64,000 nucleotides of DNA. Source: Euhalothece natronophila Z-M001 (GTDB lineage Bacteria > Cyanobacteriota > Cyanobacteriia > Cyanobacteriales > Rubidibacteraceae). Position numbers and translations under genes: made by a program. Within the stretch, counting starts at the first letter, position 1. The number at the start of each line of letters is the position of its first letter. This document shows, in pieces, positions 55,220-64,000 of this stretch. The notes under the pieces are model-generated. The model had not been told where the DNA came from, did no database searches, and saw only the letters and a program-made list of their open reading frames with translations. The stretch spans positions 434,001 to 498,000 of the forward strand of contig NZ_CP042326.1 in NCBI RefSeq assembly GCF_007904085.1. Direction: 5' to 3'.

Positions 55220-56143
55220 TCACTTTCTGAGAAACTTAAAGACAGCTTCTTGAGTGGGTAAAGCTGATTGCGCTCCTGATTTAGTAACAGTTAAAGCACC
55301 GGCGGCAGAAGCAAAAGTTAACGCATTTTCTAGCTTCATTCCTTGGGATAAAGCAACTGCTAATGCCCCATTAAAAGCATCTCCGGCCGCTACCGTATCA
55401 ATAACAGAGTCAACCTCAAAACTGGGAATAAAAAGCCTCTCCTCGCCACTGGCACAATAAACACCCTGGCTTCCTAAAGTAATGATGGGGGTTGGTACAC
55501 CTTTTTCTTGAAAATATTGCGTAGCTTTTTGGGCAGATTGTTGATCAGTAATGGGAAATCCAGCTAATTTTTCAGCTTCTGAAGTATTGGGAGTAATGAT
55601 ATCAATTTGTTGATAAAGACTCAAAGGTAAAGTTTGAGCAGGTGCGGGATCAAGAATTACTTTTACCCCCATTGTTTGAGCTAGTTTGGATGCTGCTTCT
55701 ACCACAAAAAGGGGAATTTCTAACTGCATTAATAAAAAATTTGCGCCTTCTAAATAAGGGCGTAGTCGTTGCACATCAGTTTTATCAAGATTTCCATTGG
55801 CTTCAGGGATTACAATGATATGATTTTCTCCCGCACGATCTACGGTAATCATTGCTACCCCAGTGTGTACTGACTCATCAATTAAAATTCCTGTGGTATC
55901 AACTTGATGATTTTGGAGAGATTGCACTAAGGTGCTACCAAAGCTATCATTGCCGATGCGTCCCACCATCTGACAAGGAAGCCCTAAACGAGAAACCGCG
56001 ATCGCTTGATTAGCCCCCTTTCCCCCAAGATTCATGGCAAAACTATCCCCTGTAATTGTTTCTCCAGCATTGGGTAAATGGGGACTATTTGTGACTAAGT
56101 CTATGTTTAGGCTACCAAGTACAACAATATTAAGGTCACTCAT
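55220..56143 (-). CDS. rbsK: Ribokinase
   Basis: Ribokinase phosphorylates ribose at O5. The 307 residues belong to the PfkB family: N-terminal NLGGKGANQAIAVSRLGLPC and the C-terminal ATP/catalytic motif VDTVAAGDAFNGALAVALSQ. There are no ribose transport genes nearby, so other sugars are possible substrates. Confidence 0.9.
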   Translation of the reverse strand: MSDLNIVVLGSLNIDLVTNSPHLPNAGETITGDSFAMNLGGKGANQAIAVSRLGLPCQMVGRIGNDSFGSTLVQSLQNHQVDTTGILIDESVHTGVAMITVDRAGENHIIVIPEANGNLDKTDVQRLRPYLEGANFLLMQLEIPLFVVEAASKLAQTMGVKVILDPAPAQTLPLSLYQQIDIITPNTSEAEKLAGFPITDQQSAQKATQYFQEKGVPTPIITLGSQGVYCASGEERLFIPSFEVDSVIDTVAAGDAFNGALAVALSQGMKLENALTFASAAGALTVTKSGAQSALPTQEAVFKFLRK

Positions 56144-56197
56144 TCTTTATGTTATTTATTGCAATTCAAGGCAATATTAGAAATGATGGTGTGATAA

Positions 56198-57133
56198 TCA
56201 ATCACGGTGACGAGGAATTTCATAGACCATAAAATCATGGGCTAAACAAGTATTGGGAAAAATGGCTTGGGCTTCTTCTAATAAGTTATTTAAGCGGATG
56301 GGATTACCGGGGGCATAACGAGGGCTGAAATGGGTCATAATTAGCTGTTTCACGGGTGCAGCCAACGCCACTTGAGCAGCCATAGTGGAAGTAGAATGTA
56401 AGCGTTCAAATGCCATTTCTGCATCTTGATGAGCAAAGGTTGCCTCATGAATTAAAACATCGGCATCTGCGGCTAAGTCCACCGCATTCTCTGTAAAGAC
56501 AGTATCGGTGCAATAAACGAATTTACGACCGGGTTCATCAGGTTCACACAGGTCTTTTCCAGATACTTGACGACCATCTTCCAAGGTAACGGTTTCTCCT
56601 TTTTTCAAATCGCCATAAATGGGGCCAGGGGGAATCCCTAACGCCTTGGCTTTTTCCACATCAAAACGTCCGGGGCGATCTTTTTCGGTGACTGCGTAAC
56701 CATAGGCGGGAATGCGATGTTTGAGGGGATTACAAGTGACAGTAAATTGGTCATTCTCAAAGACAACTCCTGGCTGCACGGGATGCACTTGAACCCGACT
56801 CGCAAAGTGGGTATGAGAATAGCGGACGCAAGCATTGAGATAGTCTTTTAACTCAGGGGGACCATAAATATCTACTTGTCCTTTTGCCCCTGCTAGTCCA
56901 GTGCTGGCAAGTAACCCCATTAAACCAAAAATATGATCGCCGTGCATGTGAGTGATAAAAATACGGCGAATCTGGGAGGATTTGAGGTCACTCCGTAAAA
57001 GCTGATGTTGTGTCCCTTCTCCACAGTCAAATAGCCAAATTTCTGATTTTTGGGGAAGACGGAGGGCGACACTAGAAACATTGCGCGATCGCGTTGGTAC
57101 CCCTGAACTTGTTCCTAAAAATGTAATTTCCAC
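56198..57133 (-). CDS. rnz: Ribonuclease Z (tRNA 3' endonuclease)
   Basis: RNase Z cuts the 3' trailer of tRNA precursors lacking CCA. The 311 residues have the metallo-beta-lactamase motifs [58 protein letters not shown] and MTHFSPRY, with the HxHxDH zinc ligands. The length is that of the short bacterial form. Confidence 0.95.
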   Translation of the reverse strand: MEITFLGTSSGVPTRSRNVSSVALRLPQKSEIWLFDCGEGTQHQLLRSDLKSSQIRRIFITHMHGDHIFGLMGLLASTGLAGAKGQVDIYGPPELKDYLNACVRYSHTHFASRVQVHPVQPGVVFENDQFTVTCNPLKHRIPAYGYAVTEKDRPGRFDVEKAKALGIPPGPIYGDLKKGETVTLEDGRQVSGKDLCEPDEPGRKFVYCTDTVFTENAVDLAADADVLIHEATFAHQDAEMAFERLHSTSTMAAQVALAAPVKQLIMTHFSPRYAPGNPIRLNNLLEEAQAIFPNTCLAHDFMVYEIPRHRD

Positions 57134-57157
57134 TTTTCAATTACCCATCACCAATAA

Positions 57158-58666
57158 CTACATTCCAATGCCAAGTTTCCCAGCTAAACCGGGACTTAAA
57201 GGAATTAAGGTTGCTAACATCAAAAATAACGCTAATAACCCTAATGCGGCTCTGGCATCATCAGGTTCAGTTAATTCATTGAGACTGGGACGTTCTAAGC
57301 TACGTTGTAAGAATAAAATTAAAATTCCCCAATATAAGGGAATGGGATTACTGGGATTAATAATGGCAACAATCCCTAAAACAATTAAAGTGGCAACGGT
57401 TGTTCTACGAGCCGTTTTTCGCCCATAAATTGCTTGCACAATACGACCGCCATCTAATTGTCCGGCTGGCATTAAATTTAACGCTGTAATCACTAATCCT
57501 AGCCAACCAATGACGGTTAAAGGATGAACATCTACGATTGATTCTTGCAGTTGCGATCCTAAGATGACTTTCGCTAATGATCCCACTAGAATTGACCCTT
57601 GAAAGAATTGGGTGGGAACTTGAAACAAACTGCCGGGTTGAGACAAAATTAACCCTGTTACTAGCATTAATAAGGAAACTAACCCGCCAATCGCCGGACC
57701 CGCAAAAGCTAATTCAAATAAGACGGTGCGAGAGGGTAATAAGGATTCGATGCGAGTAAATGCCCCAAAAGACCCAATCTGTAAACTAGGGAGGAAAAAG
57801 GGTAAACTGAGGCGAATTCCGTAGCGTTGGGCAATAATGCGATGTCCAATTTCATGAGCGCCGAGAATAATGGCTAACCCAATAACCAGAGGAAACGGCT
57901 CCTGAAAACGGTTAAGATTGTTAAATAAATCGAATCCTAATAATAAGCTAAAGGCTTCTAAACTACTGATAATTGTTGCCACCATTAAGGCAATGGCTAA
58001 GATATTTTGACCTGTGGTGCTGGTTTGGGGATCATTGGTACTGGGTAAGACAATCACCACTGGCTTATTTTCTGGACTTTCCACTAAAAAGAGCCGATAT
58101 TTTTCTCCTAAGGCAGCTTCTAATTTACTAGAGAGTTGTTGATAAACTTTTTCTGGATCGCCCCGTAAATTTCCCTTAAAAATTGCCCCATCTTGATAGG
58201 GGATGGTTTCGGTACTGAAAAAGGTATCAATACCAAATAATCCTTGAATCGTTTTTAAGTCTTCTTCTGGAATTGGTGGCTTGTTCGTATTTTGAGCGGT
58301 TTCTGTTTCGGTCGTGTCTGTTGAGGACTCTTCCTGTTGGAGAGTTTCTTGTTGTTCTCGTAGCCGCTCACTGGCTTTTTGACGAAGCATGACATCTTGA
58401 CCAGCTTTCCGTAAACGATTGCCAAGATAAATATAGATAATTGTGGAAGCTAAGAGTAATACTAAAACCCCCACCAGATTTAAATAGATTCCAGCGGCAA
58501 ATAAGCTAAAAAATAGTAACCAAGGAGCCATTAACACCACTGATTGTAACCAAGAAAGAATCCCCACTTTACCGTAAGGGCGAGCGCGATTAAATCCCCA
58601 AACTAAAACCGCGATCGCGATTAAGAGAATTGCGGAAGTGGCGAGAGTTTCAGAATTATTAAACAT
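57158..58666 (-). CDS. Site-2 protease family (M50) membrane metalloprotease
   Basis: The 502-residue protein has many membrane helices, the zinc motif ILGAHEIGHRIIAQRYGIRL with HExxH, the second motif LMPAGQLDGGRIVQAIYGRK with the Asp ligand, and an N-terminal soluble part (about 80-200) with Glu/Thr-rich linker. It resembles the plant EGY proteases rather than RseP, since there is no PDZ domain. It could cut membrane-bound regulators in the thylakoid or plasma membrane. Confidence 0.9.
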   Translation of the reverse strand: MFNNSETLATSAILLIAIAVLVWGFNRARPYGKVGILSWLQSVVLMAPWLLFFSLFAAGIYLNLVGVLVLLLASTIIYIYLGNRLRKAGQDVMLRQKASERLREQQETLQQEESSTDTTETETAQNTNKPPIPEEDLKTIQGLFGIDTFFSTETIPYQDGAIFKGNLRGDPEKVYQQLSSKLEAALGEKYRLFLVESPENKPVVIVLPSTNDPQTSTTGQNILAIALMVATIISSLEAFSLLLGFDLFNNLNRFQEPFPLVIGLAIILGAHEIGHRIIAQRYGIRLSLPFFLPSLQIGSFGAFTRIESLLPSRTVLFELAFAGPAIGGLVSLLMLVTGLILSQPGSLFQVPTQFFQGSILVGSLAKVILGSQLQESIVDVHPLTVIGWLGLVITALNLMPAGQLDGGRIVQAIYGRKTARRTTVATLIVLGIVAIINPSNPIPLYWGILILFLQRSLERPSLNELTEPDDARAALGLLALFLMLATLIPLSPGLAGKLGIGM

Positions 58667-58744
58667 AGATTACCAAATTACCAGTCACAGGTTAAAATAA
58701 CCTTCTTCTTCCCACAATACTATCCTTATGGGGGAAATGGTTAG

Positions 58745-58797
58745 GGATCATAAAAATGAGAATTCCCCCTTCCAATTAAACTCAGAAGAGGGAGAAA
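58745..58797 (-). terminator. Terminator-like hairpin after the Nfu gene
   Basis: On the minus strand TTCTCCCTCTTC and GGAAGGGGGAA pair with some G-U steps about a loop, followed by TTCTCATTTTT. It lies just after the Nfu stop and before the M50 protease gene. Confidence 0.5.
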
Positions 58798-58813
58798 TTT
58801 TAAAGTTAAAAAA

Positions 58814-59065
58814 TTAGCTGGCTTCCACTTGTTCAACTTCTGCAATCTCAGGGATAAATTCGCGCAGACGGCGTTCAATTCCCATTTTGAGGGTCATTGC
58901 TGAACTCGGGCAAGAGCCACAAGCGCCCTGTAATTGTAACTTAACAATGGGACCTTCAATTTCGACTAAATCAACGTTCCCACCATCAGCCATGAGATAG
59001 GGACGTAAGTCTTCCAGCACTTTTTCTACGTTTTCTTCGGTGAGGGCGAGTTTTGTATCAGCCAT
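58814..59065 (-). CDS. nfuA: Nfu-type Fe-S scaffold protein
   Basis: An 83-residue single Nfu domain with the cluster CxxC ([20 protein letters not shown]). The cyanobacterial form (NfuA/CnfU) is a main scaffold for [4Fe-4S] clusters of photosystem I. It is separate from the NifU at 30.8 kb, whose C-terminal domain is homologous. Confidence 0.93.
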   Translation of the reverse strand: MADTKLALTEENVEKVLEDLRPYLMADGGNVDLVEIEGPIVKLQLQGACGSCPSSAMTLKMGIERRLREFIPEIAEVEQVEAS

Positions 59066-59146
59066 AATCTACCTTTTTTGATTAATCGTTCTAATTTCTT
59101 TATAGCTTATCGCAAATAATTTTCGCATGGGGAAAAACCGTTGGAA

Positions 59147-59791
59147 CTAAAGTAGCTCGATATTGCTAAAGTTGAACTCAGTGGTGGTGGTGTTGCCATC
59201 TTTAGCAATTGCTTCCACTCTTTGACGGATCGGAATATAATAGCCACCAATATTAGCGTATTCTTCCTCAAATTCCCGTTTTTCCTTTAATTCATCGGTT
59301 TTTGGGTCACGGAAAATGGCATTATATTTAGTGGCAATATAGCCTTCTCCTGTATCAAGACTTTCGGCTGTATTAATGGTAAACGCGATCGGTCCCATCA
59401 CACGGCTAACTTGAGAAATTTCTTTCCCCCGTACTTTATAGTTTGACCCCATGGAGTCGCCTTCTACCTTAATTTCCACTGCGCCAGTGGCATCTTCTTC
59501 CCCAAGAGAGAAACGATTTTTACCATGGGCTTGATCAAAGGATTTGCGTTTACGGTGGGTGACAATATCCCGCATTTGGTTATAAAGGCTCTCTTTAACC
59601 TGTTCATCGTCAATATCGCTGACTTCTACGGTTAAATCGCCATTAACTTTCACTTGCGCCTGATAAACTTCCTCCCCTTGGCGGAGTTCTAGCTGGGCTT
59701 GATAGCCGGGGAAATTTTCATTCCAAGTGTAACGATTTTCGTAGGCGGCGCGGAAAATTTCTTGCGCTTTACTGGTGCTAGTTGTAGTCAT
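59147..59791 (-). CDS. DUF3386 protein
   Basis: The 214-residue soluble protein has the words AQEIFRAAYENRYTWNENFP, GYQAQLELRQGEEVY, GRMR-like DIVTHRKRKSFDQAHGKN and ANIGGYYIPIRQRVEAIAKD, which I recognise as the cyanobacterial DUF3386 family. Function is unknown. No membrane segment or signal peptide seen. Confidence 0.78.
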   Translation of the reverse strand: MTTTSTSKAQEIFRAAYENRYTWNENFPGYQAQLELRQGEEVYQAQVKVNGDLTVEVSDIDDEQVKESLYNQMRDIVTHRKRKSFDQAHGKNRFSLGEEDATGAVEIKVEGDSMGSNYKVRGKEISQVSRVMGPIAFTINTAESLDTGEGYIATKYNAIFRDPKTDELKEKREFEEEYANIGGYYIPIRQRVEAIAKDGNTTTTEFNFSNIELL

Positions 59792-59883
59792 AAATTTTTC
59801 GCAATTAGAGTCTTTTCTCTCATGTTAAGAGATTTCTGGATTGTGCCACGATTCCCCCACAGTTTTTTGCAGGGGAGACGTTG

Positions 59884-60420
59884 TTAAGAAGACACCTTTA
59901 AAAGTTCCACATCAAAAATTAAGGTTGCATTGGGGGGAATGACACCGCCTGCACCGCGTTGACCATAACCAAGTTCTGGGGGAATAATTAGCTGACGACG
60001 ACCCCCCACTTTCATGGTAGAAATGCCTTCCTCCCAACCTTTGATCACTTGACCTGAGCCAAGTTTAAAGGAAAAAGGTCGATCGCGATCGCGGGAACTA
60101 TCAAATTTTTTCCCATCAGCAAGACTTCCTGTATAATGAACCACAACCGTATCACCTTTTTTGGGAACTTCCCCTTCACCTTCTTTCACATCCACATAAC
60201 GCAACCCTGACTCAGTAGTTTTTACCTCCTCTTTTTCTGTAACATCCTCTAAACTAAGAGCGATTAAAGTTTCCTCAGTATTAGCAGTTTCTGTCACAGT
60301 TTCGGAAGACATGGGAGACGCGATCGCGCTCTCTTGCTTACCTTGATCCACTACCTGCGCCACAATCAACACCAATACACAAATAATTAGAACGCCAAAA
60401 CTGACTAAAATTTCTCGCAT
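59884..60420 (-). CDS. FKBP-type peptidyl-prolyl cis-trans isomerase, membrane-anchored
   Basis: The 178 residues begin with a membrane anchor or signal ([20 protein letters not shown]), then a low-complexity Ser/Thr/Glu linker, then one FKBP domain (about 70-178) with [40 protein letters not shown] and [20 protein letters not shown]. It helps proline isomerisation during folding at the lumen or periplasm. Confidence 0.92.
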   Translation of the reverse strand: MREILVSFGVLIICVLVLIVAQVVDQGKQESAIASPMSSETVTETANTEETLIALSLEDVTEKEEVKTTESGLRYVDVKEGEGEVPKKGDTVVVHYTGSLADGKKFDSSRDRDRPFSFKLGSGQVIKGWEEGISTMKVGGRRQLIIPPELGYGQRGAGGVIPPNATLIFDVELLKVSS

Positions 60421-60443
60421 TAAATTGCCTCCAACTGATATAG

Positions 60444-60767
60444 TTAACGCCAGGATCGATTTTCCAACTCTCTAATTTGACGTTCTATACGATCAATCCG
60501 ACCTCGCAACTCATCCAACTCATTTTGACGGGGGACTCCCAAATCTTGTAGTGTATTACGCATTTGCCGTTCCATTTGTTCTTCAAAATTTCCTTGTTCA
60601 GCCTGAATTTGCTGCATTAAATCATCCACAAACTCTCGGGCTTGCTCAGGATTAATTTTACCCTCTCTAACCCATTCTTCACTCACTTCTCGTAATTTTT
60701 CTGCAACGAGAGAGGTTGTCCCTACTCCCATCATTAATAATTGCTTGATCCAGTTATTATTATCCAT
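60444..60767 (-). CDS. Phasin-like coiled-coil protein
   Basis: A 107-residue all-helical protein with [20 protein letters not shown] and a C-terminal heptad coiled coil ([20 protein letters not shown]). This resembles the small phasin-type proteins of cyanobacteria that coat polyhydroxyalkanoate granules or just form coiled coils. No PHA gene is seen here, so the name is tentative. Confidence 0.6.
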   Translation of the reverse strand: MDNNNWIKQLLMMGVGTTSLVAEKLREVSEEWVREGKINPEQAREFVDDLMQQIQAEQGNFEEQMERQMRNTLQDLGVPRQNELDELRGRIDRIERQIRELENRSWR

Positions 60768-60799
60768 TGTCCTAACCTTACCTAATCTGCTTATTAATT

Positions 60800-61675
60800 T
60801 TAAGTTCCTAAATAACGGGTGGTAAAACTTTCTAGAGACTCCATTTTCATATTAAACGTCGTTTCCACCTGATTCACTTCCGCTTCCGTACAGAAAAATT
60901 CATTAGCTGACAAGGTTCGTAAGGTTCCTAACGACTTTTGCGTTTGCGGATCAAAAAATCCAATCCCCTCTCGTACCGTATCTAGCAAAAATAGAGGAAC
61001 TGTAACTGTTAAAGGTTCACGATTAAAAACACGACCAAAAATTTCGGGAATTTCCTCTCGTTTCAAAATTTCTGGTCCCCCCACAGGAAAAGTTTTATTT
61101 TTTGCTTCCTCGGTAGTTGCTGCCTTAATCGCAATTTTAGCCACATCATCAGAACTAACAATAGAGGTGCGATTTTGCGGATCACCAATAATTAAATAAA
61201 ATCCTGTATCGCGAAATCGTTCGGCTAAGGGTAATAAATTAGACGCTAACCCAGCAGGCTGTAGAATTGTATAATTTAGCCCACTACTCTGCAAATACTT
61301 TTCTACTTCTCGTTTCGCCTTAAAAGTGGGAGAATCTTCATAGCCTCGTTGCGCCCCTAAAACAGAAATAAACACAAAATGTTCCACCCCTTGGGCTTTC
61401 GCATGATCAATTAACTCAATATTGGCGCGATAATCGAGAGCTTGTGCTTTCCCACCAGAACCGTGAGCGCTGATAACATATCTCACTCCCTCACAGGCTT
61501 TGGCAATATCCTTTTCTAGAGTTAAATCGCCAATAAAAATTTCTGCGCCTCGCTGTTCTAAATCACGATAGTTAGAATCTAAGCGTACAAAAGCCCTCGT
61601 TGGCTGTTCATCTTCACGTAAAAAGCGAACAATCCGTTTTCCAATTTGTCCCGTTGCACCTGTCACTAAAAACAT
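60800..61675 (-). CDS. NmrA-like / atypical SDR NAD(P)-binding protein
   Basis: The 291-residue protein has the Rossmann motif FLVTGATGQIGKRIVRFLRE and an SDR core with HFVFISVLGAQRGYEDSPTF and LQPAGLASNLLPLAERFRDT. I start at 61675 (ATG) rather than at the TTG at 61684, because AGAGGGG lies ten bases before the ATG. It lacks the catalytic Tyr-x-x-x-Lys, so it may be a binding protein rather than a dehydrogenase. Confidence 0.85.
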   Translation of the reverse strand: MFLVTGATGQIGKRIVRFLREDEQPTRAFVRLDSNYRDLEQRGAEIFIGDLTLEKDIAKACEGVRYVISAHGSGGKAQALDYRANIELIDHAKAQGVEHFVFISVLGAQRGYEDSPTFKAKREVEKYLQSSGLNYTILQPAGLASNLLPLAERFRDTGFYLIIGDPQNRTSIVSSDDVAKIAIKAATTEEAKNKTFPVGGPEILKREEIPEIFGRVFNREPLTVTVPLFLLDTVREGIGFFDPQTQKSLGTLRTLSANEFFCTEAEVNQVETTFNMKMESLESFTTRYLGT

Positions 61676-61884
61676 CAATATCAAACCCCTCTAAATTCTT
61701 AATTTTGATAGTAATGCCAATTGTAGATCTTCCCTTCGCGACCCTGTAATAAGCCGAAGCAAAGCGTGAGGATTGGGGAGGATCGTTTGTAGGAGTAGTT
61801 GATCAAAATGGCATAATCCCTTAGCTGCCTATTGCCTCCATGTTATTGTAAAAAGTATGGAGATTAATTAAAAGAGGAAACACC

Positions 61885-62112
61885 TTGCCTTATACTATTG
61901 TTACCAATACTTGTGAAGGGGTTGCCGATTGTGTCGAGGCTTGTCCTGTGGCTTGTATCCATGAAGGACCAGGGAAAAACGAAAAAGGAACCGATTGGTA
62001 TTGGATTGACTTCGACACCTGCATTGATTGTGGAATTTGCTTGCAAGTTTGCCCAGTAGAGGGAGCAATCTTACCTGAAGAACGTCCTGATTTGCAAAAT
62101 ACCCCCGAGTAA
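61885..62112 (+). CDS. Two-cluster (7Fe/8Fe) bacterial-type ferredoxin
   Basis: The 75-residue ferredoxin has two cluster motifs, CEGVADCVEACPVACIHEG near residue 9 and CIDCGICLQVCPVEGA near residue 47. The wide first motif fits 7Fe types. The start is TTG at 61885, placed by AGAGGA nine bases before and by the family start PYTIVTNTCEG. Different in type from the nif ferredoxins. Confidence 0.92.
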   Translation: MPYTIVTNTCEGVADCVEACPVACIHEGPGKNEKGTDWYWIDFDTCIDCGICLQVCPVEGAILPEERPDLQNTPE

Positions 62113-62200
62113 AATCATATCGGTTTTCTCGACTACCCATTACGGGCAGAATCAGCCAAAATAAAAAATAAAACATCAGTTAAGTTACGAAAAAAAAGTT

Positions 62201-62929
62201 ATGAGTAACACTTACAACTTTCGCAAGGCTATGCAAGAAACTCGTGGCAGTGCGATAATTGGTCCCAATGTCATTTCTAATGCACTGCCTTTTGTTGGAG
62301 GAGGGCTGGTTCTCACTGCTGTGGGAACTTATGGGGGGTTAGGAGTCATTAATAACGCTCCGAACCTCTTTATGCCCACTTTTATCGCTGCCCTCATTGG
62401 TAACTTAGTTCTCTTTTTTATTGCCAGAGGCGTTGCAGAAAACGGCAATAATAGCACTGCCCTCCCTTTACTAGCACTTTATAGCCTTTTATCAGGTTAT
62501 ACCCTCAGTGGGCTAATTTTTGTGGCTCTCAATAGTGCTGCTGGAGTTGGAGGCGTAGGAATCGCTGCCTTAGGATGTGGAGCAACATTTGTGGTGGCTC
62601 GTTCCGTTGGCTCTAATCTTTCTGATGAAGACGGAATAGCCCTTACCAAAACTGTACAACTAGGGGTTGTTGCCCTGCTAGTAGTTTTAGTGGGTCAACT
62701 TCTGTTTAGTGCCTTTGGTGTATTTACCCCCACTTGGCTAGAAATTGGTATTTCTGGCTTTGGAACCTTACTATTTGCTGGCGTTGCCGTTGTTGACTTT
62801 TATATTCTCCCTCGCACCTACGAGGACGAGAAATATCTCCCAGCAGCGCTTTCGATGTACTTGACTTACATTAACCTGTTTATCTTCATCTTACGTCTTG
62901 TTATTGCCCTTAGTGGCGGTCGTGAGTAG
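62201..62929 (+). CDS. Bax inhibitor-1 family membrane protein
   Basis: The 242-residue protein has seven membrane helices and a short soluble N-terminus (RKAMQETRGSAIIGPNVIS). The pattern FYILPRTYEDEKYLPAALSM with Asp-rich ends is as in the BI-1/YccA group, which are pH-sensitive calcium leak channels in characterised cases. The function in cyanobacteria is unknown. Confidence 0.82.
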   Translation: MSNTYNFRKAMQETRGSAIIGPNVISNALPFVGGGLVLTAVGTYGGLGVINNAPNLFMPTFIAALIGNLVLFFIARGVAENGNNSTALPLLALYSLLSGYTLSGLIFVALNSAAGVGGVGIAALGCGATFVVARSVGSNLSDEDGIALTKTVQLGVVALLVVLVGQLLFSAFGVFTPTWLEIGISGFGTLLFAGVAVVDFYILPRTYEDEKYLPAALSMYLTYINLFIFILRLVIALSGGRE

Positions 62930-62961
62930 TTGCCAGCTACTGAATAATTAAACTCAATTTT

Positions 62962-62998
62962 GTTAAGAGTCAACAGTAGTTGGCTCTTAACTTTTGTT
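62962..62998 (+). terminator. Strong terminator after the Bax-inhibitor-1 gene
   Basis: GTTAAGAGTCAAC and GTTGGCTCTTAAC pair over 12-13 bases with one G-U step around AGTA, followed by TTTTGTT. Confidence 0.8.
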
Positions 62999-63055
62999 CT
63001 GAAGATTGTTAGATGCTGACGGGTTCTACCATGACAAAATCAGCACGAAGAAAAG

Positions 63056-64000
63056 ATGAATAAAAATACACTTAAAACTTATCGCCAAAAATATGAGCAG
63101 GAATTACTAGAAAGTATTATTCCCTTTTGGACAAAATACTCTCCCGACTATCAATATGGAGGGTATTTTAATTGTTTAGACCAAGATGGCACAATTTATG
63201 ACACTACTAAACATATTTGGTTACAGGGACGACAAGTTTGGGTTTTTAGTAAGTTTTACCGCGAGATTGAAGCTAATCCTCAATGGTTAGAAATAGCACG
63301 GTTAGGGGCTGATTTTTTACGAAACTATGCTATCCGAGATGATGGTCGGGTCTATTTTTCTGTCACTTCCCAAGGAAAGCCAATTTATTTACAGCGTAAA
63401 ATTTTCTCAGAATGTTTTTATATTATGGCGTTGGCGGAGTTTTCTCGCGCTAGTGAACAACCTCACCTTTTAGAAGAAGCAAAGAGAGAGTTAGCAAAAG
63501 TTTGGGAATGGGCCTATGATTGGACAAAAGTAGGACGACCGAATTATTCGGGACAAATATCGGCTCAGAGTTTAGCTGTCCCTATGATTTTATTAAACTT
63601 AATTTCAGAAGTAGCTGGAGAAGAAACACAAGCCTATCAGCGAGAGATAAGCGAGTGTATTGAACGGTTACAATTACATGTTCATAGCGACACAAAAACC
63701 GTTTATGAACTAGTAACACCACAAGGAGATTTAATTGGTAGTAGTGAGGGACGCTTATTAAATCCAGGACACGCTATTGAAGCAGGGTGGTTTCTTCAAC
63801 ATTGGGCGCAACATTTTCAAGATCAAGCCTTATCAGAAACTGCCACGAATATGATTCGCTGGTCATTTGAAAGGGGTTGGGATTCCGAATATGGGGGAAT
63901 CTATTATTTTCTAGATGCAGAAGGCTATAGTCCGACACCTCTCGAATGGTTTATGAAATTATGGTGGGTTCATTGCGAAGCCCTTTATGGTCATCTCTTA
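63056..64000 (+). CDS. AGE-family N-acylglucosamine 2-epimerase-like protein, cut by window end
   Basis: A frame open from ATG at 63056 to the window end gives 315 residues: KYEQELLESIIPFWTKYSPD, YGGYFNCLDQDG, HIWLQGRQVWVFSKFYREIE and LLNPGHAIEAGWFLQHWAQH. These are the AGE (alpha/alpha-barrel sugar epimerase) family signatures, with the active His in NPGHAIE. About 70-80 more residues are expected. Members isomerise N-acetylglucosamine, cellobiose or mannose; substrate not clear. Confidence 0.85.
   Translation, partial: MNKNTLKTYRQKYEQELLESIIPFWTKYSPDYQYGGYFNCLDQDGTIYDTTKHIWLQGRQVWVFSKFYREIEANPQWLEIARLGADFLRNYAIRDDGRVYFSVTSQGKPIYLQRKIFSECFYIMALAEFSRASEQPHLLEEAKRELAKVWEWAYDWTKVGRPNYSGQISAQSLAVPMILLNLISEVAGEETQAYQREISECIERLQLHVHSDTKTVYELVTPQGDLIGSSEGRLLNPGHAIEAGWFLQHWAQHFQDQALSETATNMIRWSFERGWDSEYGGIYYFLDAEGYSPTPLEWFMKLWWVHCEALYGHLL

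Overview
The window comes from a nitrogen-fixing cyanobacterium. PsaL, PsaI, Psb32, a PAM68-like protein, a Ycf33/DUF751 protein, menaquinone/phylloquinone genes (menC, menE), SufR and CnfR all point there. So do the many copies of the HIP1 octamer GCGATCGC. The moderate-to-low GC content, a gapless nifHDK cluster and the regulator CnfR suit a non-heterocystous, probably unicellular strain. A Halothece/Euhalothece-like relative is possible but not proven from sequence alone.

Layout. 1-13 kb holds housekeeping and photosynthesis genes: the prfC 3' part, DAHP synthase, PAM68-like, rpsO, DUF751, clpB, a pilin-like protein, a TnpB remnant, an NSS transporter, recQ, DUF4346 and psb32. 13.4-17.1 kb holds psaL-psaI, a decayed IS5-type element and menC-menE. 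17.2-18.8 kb holds an unknown membrane protein and a NafY-like FeMo-co binding protein. 19.4-21.5 kb holds an unlisted 54-residue ribbon-helix-helix gene and cnfR, the nif activator. 21.5-26.7 kb is a minus-strand operon, nifP-orf110-dps-nifV-nifT-fdxB-orf100-cysK-[2Fe-2S] protein. 27.5-42 kb is the plus-strand main nif cluster, nifB-fdxN-nifS-nifU-nifH-nifD-nifK-nifZ-nifE-nifN-nifX-DUF269-nifW-hesA-hesB-fdxH. It is followed by a TSUP permease and the molybdate genes modA and modBC, with a methyltransferase lodged between them. 46-54 kb holds a Uma2 protein, a methyltransferase and the SUF operon sufBCDS with divergent sufR. 54-64 kb holds a C5 DNA methyltransferase, ribokinase, RNase Z, a site-2 protease, an Nfu scaffold, DUF3386, FKBP, a phasin-like protein, an SDR protein, a ferredoxin, a Bax-inhibitor-1 protein and the start of an AGE-family epimerase.

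How the genes work together. NifP and CysK supply cysteine, and NifS takes sulfur from it. NifU builds clusters that NifB turns into NifB-co. NifV makes homocitrate and ModA/ModBC bring in molybdate. NifE, NifN and NifX assemble FeMo-co for NifDK. NifH gets electrons from FdxH/FdxB/FdxN-type ferredoxins. CnfR, itself an Fe-S protein, probably switches these on. A shared motif (TGAGTACAT and its reverse) occurs in both the cnfR upstream region and the nifP-nifB divergent region, together with GTA-N8-TAC NtcA-type sites.

The most striking unusual structure is a family of heptad-repeat spacers lying between genes of the nif and suf operons. At the operon junctions examined they lie in the same orientation as the genes. 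They often supply the stop codon (and the last residues) of the upstream gene, and an AAAGGA-type ribosome binding site for the downstream gene. Other oddities are a one-base frameshift in hesA, two TnpB-type right ends that stop exactly at the stop codons of convergent genes, and the ribbon-helix-helix gene with a perfect palindrome upstream of cnfR. I saw no rRNA, tRNA or CRISPR array.
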